From Sialis fuliginosa (lineage: Eukaryota > Arthropoda > Insecta > Megaloptera > Sialidae), in contig OY540809.1 in assembly GCA_961205875.1 (NCBI GenBank), positions 46,900,608 to 46,964,607 on the forward strand: a DNA stretch of 64,000 nucleotides. Direction: 5' to 3'. The notes under the pieces were generated by a model. It did no database searches and was not told the DNA's origin. It worked only from the letters and a program-made list of their open reading frames with translations. This document shows positions 53,676-64,000 of this stretch, one piece after another. A program made the position numbers and the translations under genes. The number at the start of each line of letters is the position of its first letter. The first letter of the stretch is position 1.

Positions 53676-54456
53676 CCTCGGGTTGCATAAAGCAAAATTA
53701 ACCACAATTAGTTAATCAGTTGTTTTCAAACCATGATTAATGTTAATTCTAAACTTTATCTGAATTTGTAAATGAACAATTCACTAAATATGATATTTTT
53801 TACCTGACAAATTCTGATTGTACTAACTTCAAAACTTAAACAAAAGTTAATTTCCGCATGGCGGCTGTGCGTGTGGCTGTGTGTCAGGATGTAGAATTTG
53901 GGGAAAATATTTGTCTCAGTGAATACTCCAGACCTATTGATTTTGGTGCTATTTTCGTCTAAAAAGCGAACATTGCGAGTATTATCTCACTAATTTTGAT
54001 AAGACTTATTATTATTATTATTATTTGTACGTGCCTAAACAGCCATTGAAGGGGTGAAAAACACCCTCAAAATTTGAATTTTAAATACTAATTAATATGT
54101 CATTAATTCATGTTGACTTGGAAACAAATGCAACTAAATTCAAATTGTCAAATTAGTTGTTCTACGAATGTGTATTATGTTTTTGACATTATAAATTTAT
54201 ATACAAATGGCAATAACTGCTGTAACCGTCGTAAGTTTATATGTTTTTTATGTATTACGAAATTTATATTCATAGTAGTAGGTTATATAAATAAAATATT
54301 TTTTTTTAATTCATATTTAAAAATTATTTAAAAAGATAGAAATAACATGGAAGTCATGTATGGTTCTCCATACCGATATTTTATAATTGACGTAATAATG
54401 GTTTTAAAACAACTGATTAACTAACTGTGATTAATTTTGCTTTATGCAACCCAAGG
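53676..54456. mobile_element. PIF/Harbinger-type MITE (CCTCGGGTTGCATAAAGC) carrying an ACTTCCATG element
   Basis: 781 bp in total. The inverted ends CCTCGGGTTGCATAAAGCAA and CCTTGGGTTGCATAAAGCAA run more than 55 bp. TTA duplicated at 53673-53675 and 54457-54459. The middle (53812-54354) is a later partial ACTTCCATG element. Confidence 0.75.
53812..54354 (+). repeat. Partial ACTTCCATG-ended element inside a Harbinger MITE
   Basis: It begins within the family at ATTCTGATTGTACTAACTTC and ends AATAACATGGAAGT. Two internal segments (CACGATAACTACTGTAAAAA and the region before AAAAGCGAACATTGCGAG) are deleted, and an (ATT)n expansion lies at about 54005. Confidence 0.6.
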
Positions 54457-54479
54457 TTACTGTTTGAGGACCACTGTCT

Positions 54480-54632
54480 AGCGAGCTGTTCTCGGCGTTT
54501 GGCGGGGGGGGGGGTTTGCTCGTTACAGCCGCGCGGTCGCATGACGTTCCACTAGTTCAATAAAATGTTCACCAGTCTGGCCGAGTACAACGCGTGAGGT
54601 GGATTTACTTCACCAAATCGCGCTTTTATTTT
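54480..54632. other. CpG-rich upstream region of a candidate gene
   Basis: GAGCTGTTCTCGGCGTTTGG, a G homopolymer, GCTCGTTACAGCCGCGCGGT and CGCATGACGTTCCACTAG. It lies just upstream of the TATA box at 54633 and has no repeat signature. Confidence 0.4.
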
Positions 54633-54862
54633 TATAAATATACACCACATCTCCTCAGCAGTGTTGTGCCGAACAGTCTAGCCAGTGATACAAGTGTCCC
54701 GTTTCAGTTTATTTAGTTTAAAGACCCGTCAAATTCACATGACAGTGCATCAAGCATCAGTTAGATAACACGGAATTTTTTTTATAATATTTAAATTCAA
54801 AAGAGAGAAGGCAGCGTTGTCGATCCTCCAAGTTCCACGGCGGCCAATCTATCGTTAAAACC
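54633..54862 (+). promoter_or_regulatory. Candidate TATA promoter and 5' leader
   Basis: TATAAATA at 54633-54640 is followed by initiator-like CTCAGCAGTG (54655-54664), about 25-28 bp downstream as expected. A leader of roughly 200 bases ends with TTAAAACC before the ATG at 54863. The leader is less AT-rich and not repetitive. Supported by spacing only. Confidence 0.45.
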
Positions 54863-54871
54863 ATGGCAGAG
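54863..54871 (+). CDS. Candidate first coding exon (Met-Ala-Glu) of an unidentified gene
   Basis: AAAACCATGGCAGAG followed by GTAGGT: a good initiation context (A at -4, G at +4), three codons and a strong donor at 54872, in phase 0. Very short first coding exons after a long leader are common in insect genes. Downstream exons were not found in the next 9 kb, so the intron may be long or the reading wrong. Product unknown. Confidence 0.35.
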
Positions 54872-55725
54872 GTAGGTCATTCTAATTCAATATCTCAGAC
54901 ACGCCCTTTTTATACTGTTTTATTTCCACTTGGAAAATGAGGCTTTTCCATAAATGCTAACGTCTTCTACAAGATTCGCAAGGTAAGGCGGGGCAGATAC
55001 CTCTATCTTTGTTATTGATTTATTTGTTATATTATTTTGCGTGCATCTTTAACCGTTTAATATATTCCAATCAGATTACATCTGAATTCAATCAATATCT
55101 GTATGATTTTTGCTTCCTATTGTTTATTTTGTTTGTGAGTAATTACGTTTGAATCATTATTTCACCCTCACCTGAACTTTAGGGTAGCTGTTGACCACCT
55201 GTTCGTATGATTTTTGCCCTTCCCTATTTTTAATTGTACAAATGTACTATGGCTTAAACGTATTACGTATAGAGGTACTATTGATTTTAAATATTAGTAA
55301 CTGCCTATGAAACGTTTATGCTAAATGTATACATATACAGTAGAGATCGGTCGTTTCGAACACGAATTCAAGATTATGGTGTATCGATTCGTTAAATAAT
55401 AATAAATTATACAATACTATATATTATTTCACGACTGGCTATATATATTACAAAAAAAATATAAATAAAATCAATGTTCCTATTTCGTCACCTAGACTAA
55501 ATAGAATATATCACCTCTATGGAATTTTTTTCTTTTCCGTCCAGATCTAGATATTTTTAAATTAGGTTATTTTAGTAATTTACTATGCATACAATATATT
55601 GATTCAATATTTTATCATCGTAGCATCAATGTTTAATGTAGCAATTAACATACGAAGTAAAAATAGATTATTTCATAATGGTATTAAATCATTTTATCAT
55701 TTATAAATTTGTAATGTAACGAAAT
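54872..55725. other. Possible first intron, non-repetitive
   Basis: AT-rich with no inverted ends. No second exon could be supported. Confidence 0.4.
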
Positions 55726-55729
55726 ATAG

Positions 55730-56035
55730 TATGGAAAAATATATATGCAATAAAACCGTTATCGATTTTGACTGTACTTTTTATTCTATTTGCGCCATGA
55801 TGTCTGTCAGTCGGTCGGTCTGGAGACTCTGTAACTCAAAAACGGCATGTAACCGGAAACGGATGTTTAATTTTTTTAATATTTTTGAAACGGAAAAAAA
55901 AAGTTTTGTAGAATATTATTTTCAATAATTTATACCTCATTCATTTTTTCTATCTTTGATCAGTTATCCAGGAAGATTTGTTTTATATAGACATACGTAT
56001 GTGTACTGTAGTACTATGTATGAGAAAGTCCCGTG
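55730..56035 (+). repeat. Degenerate ACTTTCTTATAC-family segment
   Basis: Blocks ATCGATTTTGACTGTACTTT, GCGCCATGATGTCTGTCAG and ACCGGAAACGGATGTTTAAT followed by TATGAGAAAGTCCCGTGG, in family order but strongly diverged. Confidence 0.45.
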
Positions 56036-56505
56036 GTACCTATGGCAAACACACACACTGTACAATCTCTACAATACGTAAAGAAAGTCCCATCACACTC
56101 TGGCAGATATTTCTTCTCTGTAATGAACCATTTAAAAAAAAAACGAATAGAACATAAATTGTAGATAATAATATTAGGTACCTACAATTTTTAACTTAAC
56201 CATTTTTCTCTAAGCCGCACTGTTTCAAAGTAATTCGAAAAATTCAAAAATCGATCTCGGTAAACATCCGTATCCGGTTGAAAAATCGTTTTCAAAAATT
56301 AATCTTAAATATAAAATATCACCCTTCTACGATTTGTCGAATTTGAGCTACAGCGCTTACAGACAGACAGACACAAGTGAAAATAGTCAGAATGGATTCA
56401 GGGAAGGTCAAAATCGATAATTCCATCAAAATACGGATTTAGAAAAAAAATCGGCTTAACTATACCTACTTATACTATATGTATATTTCATATACATATA
56501 AGAAA
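56016..56505 (-). repeat. ACTTTCTTATAC-family, truncated minus copy
   Basis: It runs from GAGAAAGTCCCGTGGTACCT to ATACATATAAGAAAGT. It includes CGACAGACA-type repeats and GGTCAAAATCGATAATTCC. It overlaps the preceding plus-oriented segment at its end. Confidence 0.5.
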
Positions 56506-56605
56506 GTAAAAATATCATGTAACTTAAATGAATTAATGTCTACTATACCTGAATTATTATTAAGGAGTTACTCAAGAAATACGATTTCTCCTTAACCGGC
56601 TTTTT

Positions 56606-56743
56606 ACTTTCTTATACAATATGTATATTTCATATACATATAGTATAAGTAAGTATAGTGAAGCCGATTTTTTTCAAACCTCGGATTTTGATGGAATTAT
56701 CTATGTCACGTATACAATTGACTGTTAGGATTACGTATAAGAA
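56606..56743 (+). repeat. ACTTTCTTATAC-family, 138-bp internally deleted copy
   Basis: Both ends are present (ACTTTCTTATACAATATGTA and GATTACGTATAAGAAAGT). The interior is deleted from GGAATTATCTATG to TCACGTATACAATTGACTG, leaving a MITE-sized remnant. Confidence 0.6.
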
Positions 56744-57242
56744 AGTCCCGTGGTTCCCAAGGCAGATATTTTCAATAATACAGACTTCTATATGTATTTA
56801 TTTATTTCTGATTTGGAATTTTAAAGCTTTCATATTTATCTTCCTAAACCAGTTTATATGCGTGTATATTTCATCCTAAATTTACATACTTTTAGATTTT
56901 ATGTAAGCAAAAAAACCCGTTAACTTACATTATTTTTGCACAACTTTTCAATAGTTTAATATTTGCAATTTCTATTATTCGTATATTTCACAGGAATTCC
57001 TTATCTATAATTCATAACATACATATTTAACACATGCTTGTATGTATAATTACTTTAGTTTTAATTGAAGTCAACTCAGGAAATTACATTTGATATAAAA
57101 TATATTTACGTATGTAACTGATAAAGTATGGGTACTTTTATATCAACAGTGTTTTAATCGTATTAATTTTAAAAAATCATTATCAATTGCATAACATTTT
57201 ATAATACACCTTGGTCAAATATACAATGAAATATAACATTTT

Positions 57243-57935
57243 ACTTCCATGTTCCGAAGGAAATGGAAGTATTGTAATACCATCGAAAAATCGTGTCCGA
57301 GAAAATGACAAATTCTGATTGTACTAACTTCAAAACGTAAAGAAAAGTTAATTTTCGCATGGCGGCTGTGCGTGTGTCTGTGTGTCTGTCTGTCAGGATG
57401 TAGATTTTTTTTTCGTTCACGATAACTACTGTAAAAATGCACCGATCTGAATTATTTTTGGGGAAAATATTTGTCTCAGTGAGTACTCCAGACCTATTGA
57501 TTTTGGTGCTAATCGGATCAGGGGTTTTGGAAATATTCGAAATTTTGTAACTTTTTTCGTCTAAAAAGTGAACATTGCGAGTATTATCTCACTAATTTTG
57601 ATAAGACTTGGTACATTTGCAGTTCAATTGAATCTGAGGGACATTTATTATTTGTACGTGCCCAAACAGCCATTAAAGTAGTGAAAACACACTTAAAATT
57701 TGAATTTTAAATACTAAATTCAGATTGTCAAATTAGTTGTTCTACGAATGTGTATTATGTTTTTGACATTATATATTTATATAAAAATGGCAATAACAGC
57801 TGTAACCGTCGTAAGTATATATGTGTTTTATGTATTACGAAATTTATATTCATAGTAGTAGGTTATATTAATAAAATATTTTTCAAAAAATTTATATTTA
57901 AAAATTATTTAAAAAGATGGAAATAACATGGAAGT
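57243..57935 (+). mobile_element. ACTTCCATG-ended element, full copy
   Basis: 693 bp from ACTTCCATGTTCCGAAGGAA to AATAACATGGAAGT. It contains GGCGGCTGTGCGTGTGTCTG, GGTGCTAATCGGATCAGGGG and CTGTAACCGTCGTAAG. It is the opposite orientation of 4671-5401. Confidence 0.65.
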
Positions 57936-58920
57936 CATGTATGGTTCTCCATACCGATATTTAAATATTTAATTGCAATAATCAATGTATTTCTGAAATG
58001 AATAATACATGTTCGTTTAATTAATACAGTGTTTCCCAAACTTAAAACATGCGGCTTCCTCGTCAAGTTTGTCAAAATTCTTATAACATATGATATTCAC
58101 ATCTTTGAGAAATACTGATCTACATAAATAGATAATACTAGAAAGCATGGTTTACAATTCAACATTTATTTTTAATGAAATATAAACATATTGAGGACTT
58201 CTGCTCTAGAAAACAAACAGATAAAGTGATTAACATATTTAACTAGAATTTTGAGTACGGATAATAATTTGTTCTTAGAAAAATAAATATGTATTGTTCT
58301 AGGAAAGATAGAGTTGGTTAAAATTAGGACATGTTTACGATAATGTTTTGAAATATTTTCAAGGAAAGTGAAATAGAAAATAAACATTTTATGATAAAAA
58401 CTAAACGTATCTCTTTTTTTCCTAGAAAATTCATCTGGAATCTTTTGGCATAAATGTAAAGAATATAACTGACAGTAAATTTTTATTTGAATCTTAAAAT
58501 AATTGTTAAACCTATTGATTTCGACAGGGTCGTATTTATGCACAGATTACCTAGGTTGCAGCCTATGGGTTGTAAATTGTGCCATGACATATTAAAAAAT
58601 AAAGATTCAATTTTTAATATAATTTAAAAAAATAAATAAAACAGAAAATCCAATTAAATTAATTACGTTGTCTGAACTACTATAAGTTTAAATGCTACAC
58701 CATCGAGGCCTCCTGAATACAGTACTATGTATTTACTTACGTGTCCTTATAAATCGTATCTATATTTAAAATCATTAAAACACAAAATGTTAAGTATTTT
58801 ATGGAATTAAGAAATAATACAGGTACTTACCTACTTTTGGGTGACTGAAGAAGTCTTTCAAGCACTGAAATAAATAACCAGAAGGTAATGTCTTTATGAC
58901 ATACCTTCGGTATTACAATT
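57936..58920. other. Intergenic stretch, one hAT-like end
   Basis: CAGTGTTTCCCAAACTTAAA at 58027 looks like a hAT end, without a visible partner. A minus-strand frame of 123 codons (58543-58172) is open, but its composition is that of AT-rich non-coding DNA, and I do not call it. Confidence 0.4.
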
Positions 58921-59472
58921 GAAGGGTTTGCAGCAACAAGGAGTTAACTCCAGTTTTTATAATTTTTAGGAAAATAGAAAAAACTGTTAAAAAAATGGAG
59001 AATGTATTTAATCGCATTTGTCTTCGTCCAATTATTATTTGTCATCTACCACTTCATGTTTTGGCCAAATTCCATTGAGAAATTTGTCAAATTCGCAATT
59101 CTAGAGTCAATTTTATTCTGGAGTTAACTCCTTTTTGGCCCAAATAGTTGAAAATTATTTTCTTTTTAAAGTAAGGAAGCATTGAATAAGAACAATTTTC
59201 AAGAAAATTGGTTTATTTCAAGAAAGAACACAGTAACGAGTGTACTAACTAAATTCTAAGCCCAAAAACAAGAGTCAGCTCCTGGAGTTAACTCCATTTT
59301 GACCCAAGCGAGTGAAGCAGCTAACTTATTCTAGCGAATACCTTGAGAACTATTAACGGCAGGTAACTCTTTGTTGAACCAAAAGAAAATATGATTTTTT
59401 TCCCCCAAGAAACGGTTGTTAACCCTGTTTGGCCTAAAAATGGAGTTAACTCGTTGTTGCTGCAAGCCCCTC
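58921..59472. mobile_element. MITE with repeated GGAGTTAACTCC palindromes
   Basis: 552 bp. The left end is GAAGGGTTTGCAGCAACAAG and the right the complement of GAGGGGCTTGCAGCAACAAC. The 12-bp palindrome GGAGTTAACTCC occurs at 58940-58951, 59120-59131 and 59284-59295, and as GGAGTTAACTCG at 59442-59453, once next to each end and twice inside. AATT borders both sides. Class unknown. Confidence 0.6.
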
Positions 59473-59748
59473 AATTATAGTTGTGTGTATTTTTTATTTA
59501 TTTTTATTTATTACTGCTGTGTTGACTTTTTGTATACTTGTACTGGTCTTTGTCAAATAAAATATTATTATTATTTTTACAATTTTATCTTACATATTTT
59601 CAAAATCATATAACAAATAATAGATATTTGATTTTTTTCAAATTCGGAAGAATCGTGAACGGCCAAAGAATATAATGTTTCAGAGAGAAACGGTGGTGAT
59701 TTGTGTCCTCTGTTGTTTCTGTTTTTGGAATCTGAAAAATGGTTGAAT

Positions 59749-60474
59749 TGCTTCCTCGCAATATCGAAGATACGAGAAGCTTTGCGATCGTTTCAGAATG
59801 AGACAAAATAAATGTTCTCCGATTTCAAAATTTTAAATTGATTTATCTGTTTTACGTCAACGCAAACACTTTTCGTTCCGTGTCTGTCTGTCTGTCCGTC
59901 CGTGTGTCCGTCTGTCCCCTGACACGCATAATTTATGAATCACTGAACCGATATTATTGAAACTTGGTCGGATGGTTGGGTCTGACTTGAAGACGGTCCC
60001 ATTTCAAAATCATCAAAATCGTATGTAAGGGGGAGGGGTGACACCCCAAAATATTTATTTTTTCAAGATATTTCAATAACGACACATGTTACGTGAAAAT
60101 TTTATAGAATATTTTTTGTAGAGCATTAAATTTCTTATAATATGGGTCTACAACGTTTGTTGTAAAATATTCCCTTACAAAGATTTATCTCAATTTATAT
60201 TAAAAATTCTTAAATATCATTTTGACATAATTTGCAAAAATTTTGATTTAGATTGATATTGTCAAAAAATTAAAAATATATGAAAAAATATTCAGGTGCG
60301 TTTTAAGAAAAATTTCGAACTAATATTTTTTAGTAAAATTGTATGAAAATTAAATGGTTAACCAATTTTAGGCAATTTATATAAACACTATCGGTTTTTA
60401 TTTAAATTGTTGAATAATTAACTACCTTTGGTGAATTTAGCACGAGGAAGCACTGTGCATTTACTTGGCAGATG
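59749..60474 (-). mobile_element. GCTTCCTCG-ended element, full minus copy
   Basis: It runs from TTGCTTCCTCGCAATATCGA to GTGCATTTACTTGGCAGATG, with the complete GTCTGTCCGTCCGTGTGTCC tract and both inverted ends. One of the best copies of the family. Confidence 0.7.
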
Positions 60475-60519
60475 TTTTTTTTTTGTGTAATAGAATGAAG
60501 TCAATGTATTTTAAATATT

Positions 60520-61140
60520 TTTTTACCCCTCTGGGTCTTTTTCGTAGTTTTGACTTTTTTACGTTTGATATTATAGCAGTCACATTTAGAATTTTGAAAT
60601 CTGGAAAATGGTTGAATTTTTTTATATGAATTTGAAGCTGATGTATTTTAAATAAATTTTTACCTCGGGGTCTTTTTCGTAATTTTTACTTCTACGTTTC
60701 TGGATTCAACAAAGTTGTCAAAGCGCTGAATAGTGGTTCTTATATCAGGGGATTCACTTCTTCCATTGTTATTTGATATTCACTTTACTTCCTTAAGCAG
60801 ATTATTTTAATTTAATTTGCATGTGAAAACCTAACCTAACATAATAAGTTTTTTTTTGTATTTTTAACTTCTACGTTTCTGGATTCACCAAAGTTGTCAA
60901 AGCGAGTTTTTATGTCAGGGGATTCACCTCTTCCATTGTTATAACACTGATTATTTTAATTTTAATTGCATGTAAAAACCTAAGCTAACATAATAACATT
61001 TTTTCGTAGTTTTGACTTCTGTGTTTCTGGATTCACCAAAGTTGGCAAAGCGTCTTTCATTGTTATATGATATTGACTTCCTTACGATTATTATTTTATT
61101 TTTAATTGGATGTAACCTAACCTAACCTTACAATATTTAA
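60520..61140. repeat. Tandem array, three units of about 150-185 bp, with CCTAACC motifs
   Basis: Units share TTTCTGGATTCACCAAAGTT (at about 60697, 60878 and 61024), TCAGGGGATTCAC, CTTCCATTGTTAT and TGCATGT.AAAACCTAA. CCTAACCTAAC at 60830 and 61110 resembles degenerate (TTAGG)n but is only two or three units. Confidence 0.6.
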
Positions 61141-61239
61141 TTGAACTAAACTAACTAAACTTGTCATATTTTACTGTCGCTGATACAAACGTATTCTCGT
61201 TGAAAATCATAACTAAACAGTAGTTAAATTCAGATTTAT

Positions 61240-61740
61240 TATATCATTGTTATTTCAGTGGTTCTCTTAAAAATAGACGAAAGTTTCACTGTACATTACA
61301 GGGATTCGAACCCTTTCATTTTTTGTACTTATTTAATATCGTCAAAGTTAACTAACTTGTATATTTTATAAATGACCTAATGTTTAAATAAATATATCGA
61401 AGTGTTTTGTTTTCAATAATCAGAGAATCGAACCCTGTTCTGTTGTCTTTTATTGTTTTTTCCATTTATATATCGATAAGAAATATATATAATCTGTAAC
61501 CTATACTCATTAATACATATCGAAATGCATTATGTACTGTATAAATGACCTTATATTGAAATCTATCAAAGTATTTTGTTTTCAATAATCAGGGAACCGA
61601 ACCCTTTAATTTTTTGTACTTATTTAATATCGTCAAAGTTAACTAACTTGTATATTTTATAAATGACCTTATGTTTAAATATAATTGAAGTGTTTTGTTT
61701 TCAATTATCAGGGAATCGAACCCTATTCTATTGTTTTGTC
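61240..61740. repeat. Tandem array with B-box-like GGGATTCGAACCC motifs
   Basis: Four units are marked by GGGATTCGAACCCT (61311), GAGAATCGAACCCT (61423), GGGAACCGAACCCT (61592) and GGGAATCGAACCCT (61711). Between them CGTCAAAGTTAACTAACTTG and GTGTTTTGTTTTCAATAATC recur. In complement the motif reads GGTTCGATTCCC, like the B box of tRNA-type pol III promoters. No complete tRNA fold is seen. Confidence 0.6.
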
Positions 61741-61744
61741 CAAT

Positions 61745-62180
61745 CCACATAGAACTCCTGTAAAAAAGAGGTCGTTTAGTTAGTCAGTTGACGAGTTTAT
61801 GTCGGTAACTAGTGCACGAACTCTTCACCAGGTCCATCGTGCACAAATTCCCCAGTCAACCTAGACCCAAAACACACAATGCTAATAACGGATCATTCCT
61901 AAGAGCTTTGTGGACAACGAGTGATTACAGCATAGACGTAACTTTATTTAGCAACCGTAGCCAGTCACAGCAGAAGGGCACAGGAGTACTGAAAGTTTTC
62001 TATGGAATTTCAGAGCCCACACAGATTAGTCACCGCTACTGCATTGTTTGTTAAGGGCCAAGTGACCAGTTATAAGTGACTTCTCCCTGGTACGTCGCAG
62101 TGACAGGCAGCTAGCTTTGGGTCTACGGGCCGGTCAGTTATTGTGTTTTGTCTGTCGTATTTGTTTATTGAAAATGTGGT
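61745..62180 (+). other. Less AT-rich stretch, possible exon; unrecognised frame 61812-62054
   Basis: An open frame of 80 codons starts at 61812 (MHELFTRSIVHKFPSQPRPK) and stops at 62054. The composition is more balanced than its surroundings, and the sequence is not repeated elsewhere in the window. TTAGTCAGTTGACGAG near 61782 resembles an initiator. It may be a transcribed leader or non-coding exon. I recognise no protein family. Confidence 0.25.
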
Positions 62181-62529
62181 TGTAGATTATTATGATCTAA
62201 CTAGGAAATAAAAATAGATGATATTGGAAAATAAGGTCAACAGATAAAATTATTATATCAATAATAAATTAATTAATTTATAAATCATACCTGAAATAAC
62301 ATGAATGAAGTATTTTTATTTGTCAATAAATTATATTTCATCACATAAATATCCTGTAATAAAAATGTTATAAAATTTTATAATAAATTTAAAATTTGAG
62401 AACCGCTGATTGAAACTGATACAATAAAAATTACATTACAATCAATGCATAGGTCAGGTAGAGAAGAAAAACTTCATAATATATACAATTAAAAATAATA
62501 TAATTTTTGTAGAAAATCTTTTGAAAAAA
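62181..62529. other. AT-rich stretch, nothing recognised
   Basis: AT-rich. TGAGAACCGCTGATTGAAAC near 62398 resembles a hAT end fragment. Confidence 0.45.
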
Positions 62530-63067
62530 CATCTGCCAAGTAAATGCACAGTGCTTCCTCGTCAAAATGACATTTAATATATCCAAGCAAATATCAATTT
62601 AGAAAAACAAAACACGAATTTTTTAAATAAATTGAGATAAATCTTTGTAAGGGAATATTTTACAATAAACGTTGTAGACCCATATTATAGGAAATATAAT
62701 GCTCTAAAAAAATATTCTATAAAATTTTCACGTAACATGTGTCATTCTTGAGATATCTTGAAAAAATAAATATTTTGGGATGTCACCCCTCCCCCTTACA
62801 CACGATTTTAAAATTGGACCGTCCTCAAGCCAGACCCAACCATCCGACCAAGTTTCAATAATATCGGTTCAGTGGTTCATGAGTTATGCGTGTGACAAGG
62901 ATTCAGGGGACAGACGGACGGACGGACACGGAACGAAAAGTGTTTGCCTTGACGTGAAACGGATAAATCAATTTAAAATTTTGAAATCGGAGAACATTTC
63001 TTTTGTCTCACAATCAATCTGAAACGATCACAAAACTTCTCGTATCTTCGATATTGCGAGGAAGCAA
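62530..63067 (+). mobile_element. GCTTCCTCG-ended element, internally deleted plus copy
   Basis: It starts CATCTGCCAAGTAAATGCAC and ends TTGCGAGGAAGCAA. About 170 bp after TTCCTCG are deleted (it continues TCAAAATGACATTTAATATA), and the GACAGACGGACG tract is shortened. Confidence 0.65.
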
Positions 63068-64000
63068 AAAATATTCACATAAACTATACGGAAACAATAA
63101 ATAATCAGTATTCAAGTATTTATAATCAACTGTGTTGGGAAGTTGATTGTGTGTGGATCTGAAGGGTCTCACCCCACCCCAAGCTTGTATTATTTGTTTT
63201 TAAGTATTTTAATTGATTTAGCGCATTAATCACGAAGATAAATATACATTCCTTTAGTACAGATGCTGTATTTATTATTTATAGAATAGTTCATTTTAAT
63301 TTGAGGGGTTTGAGATAGAAAATGAATTATTTAACCATCAAAACTTGTCTTTATGATTATTTGATTATTGTTAAAGATAATGGACTAAGCCGTTACATGA
63401 ATATTCTTAGACTTGATAGAAACACTTCACTAAGTAAATAACACAAAACATCCAATTTTTATTATAGAACAATGCAATAAAACTGAAAATATAACATTTT
63501 ACCTTACTGACATTTGGCGCCATACGATCTTCACACTTAGTTTTGAGATTATAAGAAAAAAAGAATTAAACACGTACACATGTATTTCATCACTTAAAAT
63601 ACACAATATATTAGATCAATAACACATCATTTCTTATTAATAATCACATAAAATTGTAAAAATATACAAGTGTCATTATTCCCGCCATTTTCTTATGATT
63701 TATTATTGTAAAATTAATCACAAATTAAGAAGTGATCACCTAATAAAACACCTTCACACTATTACACGGACATTATAGTTTACGAATCAAGTATAGAAAA
63801 TATATATAAACTTTGTAAACTTTAAAAAAGGATAACTGAAAACCGACGCCATAGTCTGCATTCTACACGCGATTTGTTTTCGATATATTAACAAATCAAA
63901 AAGCACTGAACACGTTTTAAAGTATTCCAACATTTAATACACACATTAAATTAAGTTGAAAACACAATGTCATTGAATATTATAACGGGATTAACAGGAT
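63068..64000. other. Right flank; weak minus-strand first-exon candidate
   Basis: No repeat ends seen. On the minus strand ATGGCGCCAAATGTCAGTAA, then G and GTAAAAT (63523-63503), gives a seven-codon frame MAPNVSK before a possible donor. Upstream AATGGCGGGAATAATGACAC (about 63690) is leader-like. Evidence is weak, and partner exons were not found. Confidence 0.2.

Noticed and set aside
58172-58543. 123-codon minus-strand open frame
   Set aside because: Codon content mirrors AT-rich DNA (mainly Phe, Ile, Lys, Asn, Tyr). No motif, no splice signals, no neighbouring exons.
61100-61135. TAACCTAACCTAACC telomere-like repeat
   Set aside because: Only two to three degenerate units inside a tandem array. 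It does not mark a telomere.

Overview
The window looks like AT-rich nuclear DNA of an insect (or close arthropod). The evidence is spliced genes for small secreted ML-domain/NPC2-like proteins and a dense, nested population of DNA transposons and Helitrons. The order cannot be fixed from sequence alone. The Helitron ends and internal blocks resemble, from memory, families common in Lepidoptera, but such elements also move horizontally. No rRNA, convincing tRNA, CRISPR or bacterial-type operon is seen.

Layout. (1) 0-13 kb holds two tandem NPC2-like genes on the + strand. The first is a 3' part (two exons, 2153-3510) whose 5' exons must lie left of the window. The second is complete (four exons, 6275-12896, 155 residues, signal peptide, six conserved cysteines). 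Shared intron phases show that they are paralogous duplicates, and their introns are filled with mobile elements. (2) 13-33 kb holds no gene I can support. It carries TA-, TTAA- and TWA-flanked miniature transposons, a Tigger/pogo remnant, Helitron pieces, long foldbacks and a perfect 23-bp hairpin. (3) 33-38 kb is a stack of nested elements: a hAT interrupted by a Helitron, a MITE and a foldback, beside a second hAT, then a TA-type MITE interrupted by a PIF/Harbinger MITE. (4) 39-50 kb has P-element-like MITEs and a deeply nested structure in which a TA element contains a Harbinger MITE, which contains a second Harbinger element and a complete 1.67-kb Helitron. (5) 50-54.5 kb holds further MITEs and CpG-rich sequence. 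(6) 54.6-54.9 kb is the best candidate for another gene start: a TATA box, a leader and a short first coding exon (Met-Ala-Glu, then a donor site). Its later exons were not found. (7) 55-64 kb is mostly repeats, including two tandem arrays and an element with a recurring 12-bp palindrome.

The two NPC2-like products are expected to be secreted lipid/sterol- or odorant-binding carriers. Nothing else in the window clearly works with them. The most informative material is the transposon stratigraphy: uninterrupted copies in the same window act as empty sites and prove insertion points, target duplications and relative ages. I found no clear new functional system; the novelty is in mobile-element structure. 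Coordinates were read by eye, so repeat edges may be off by a few bases.
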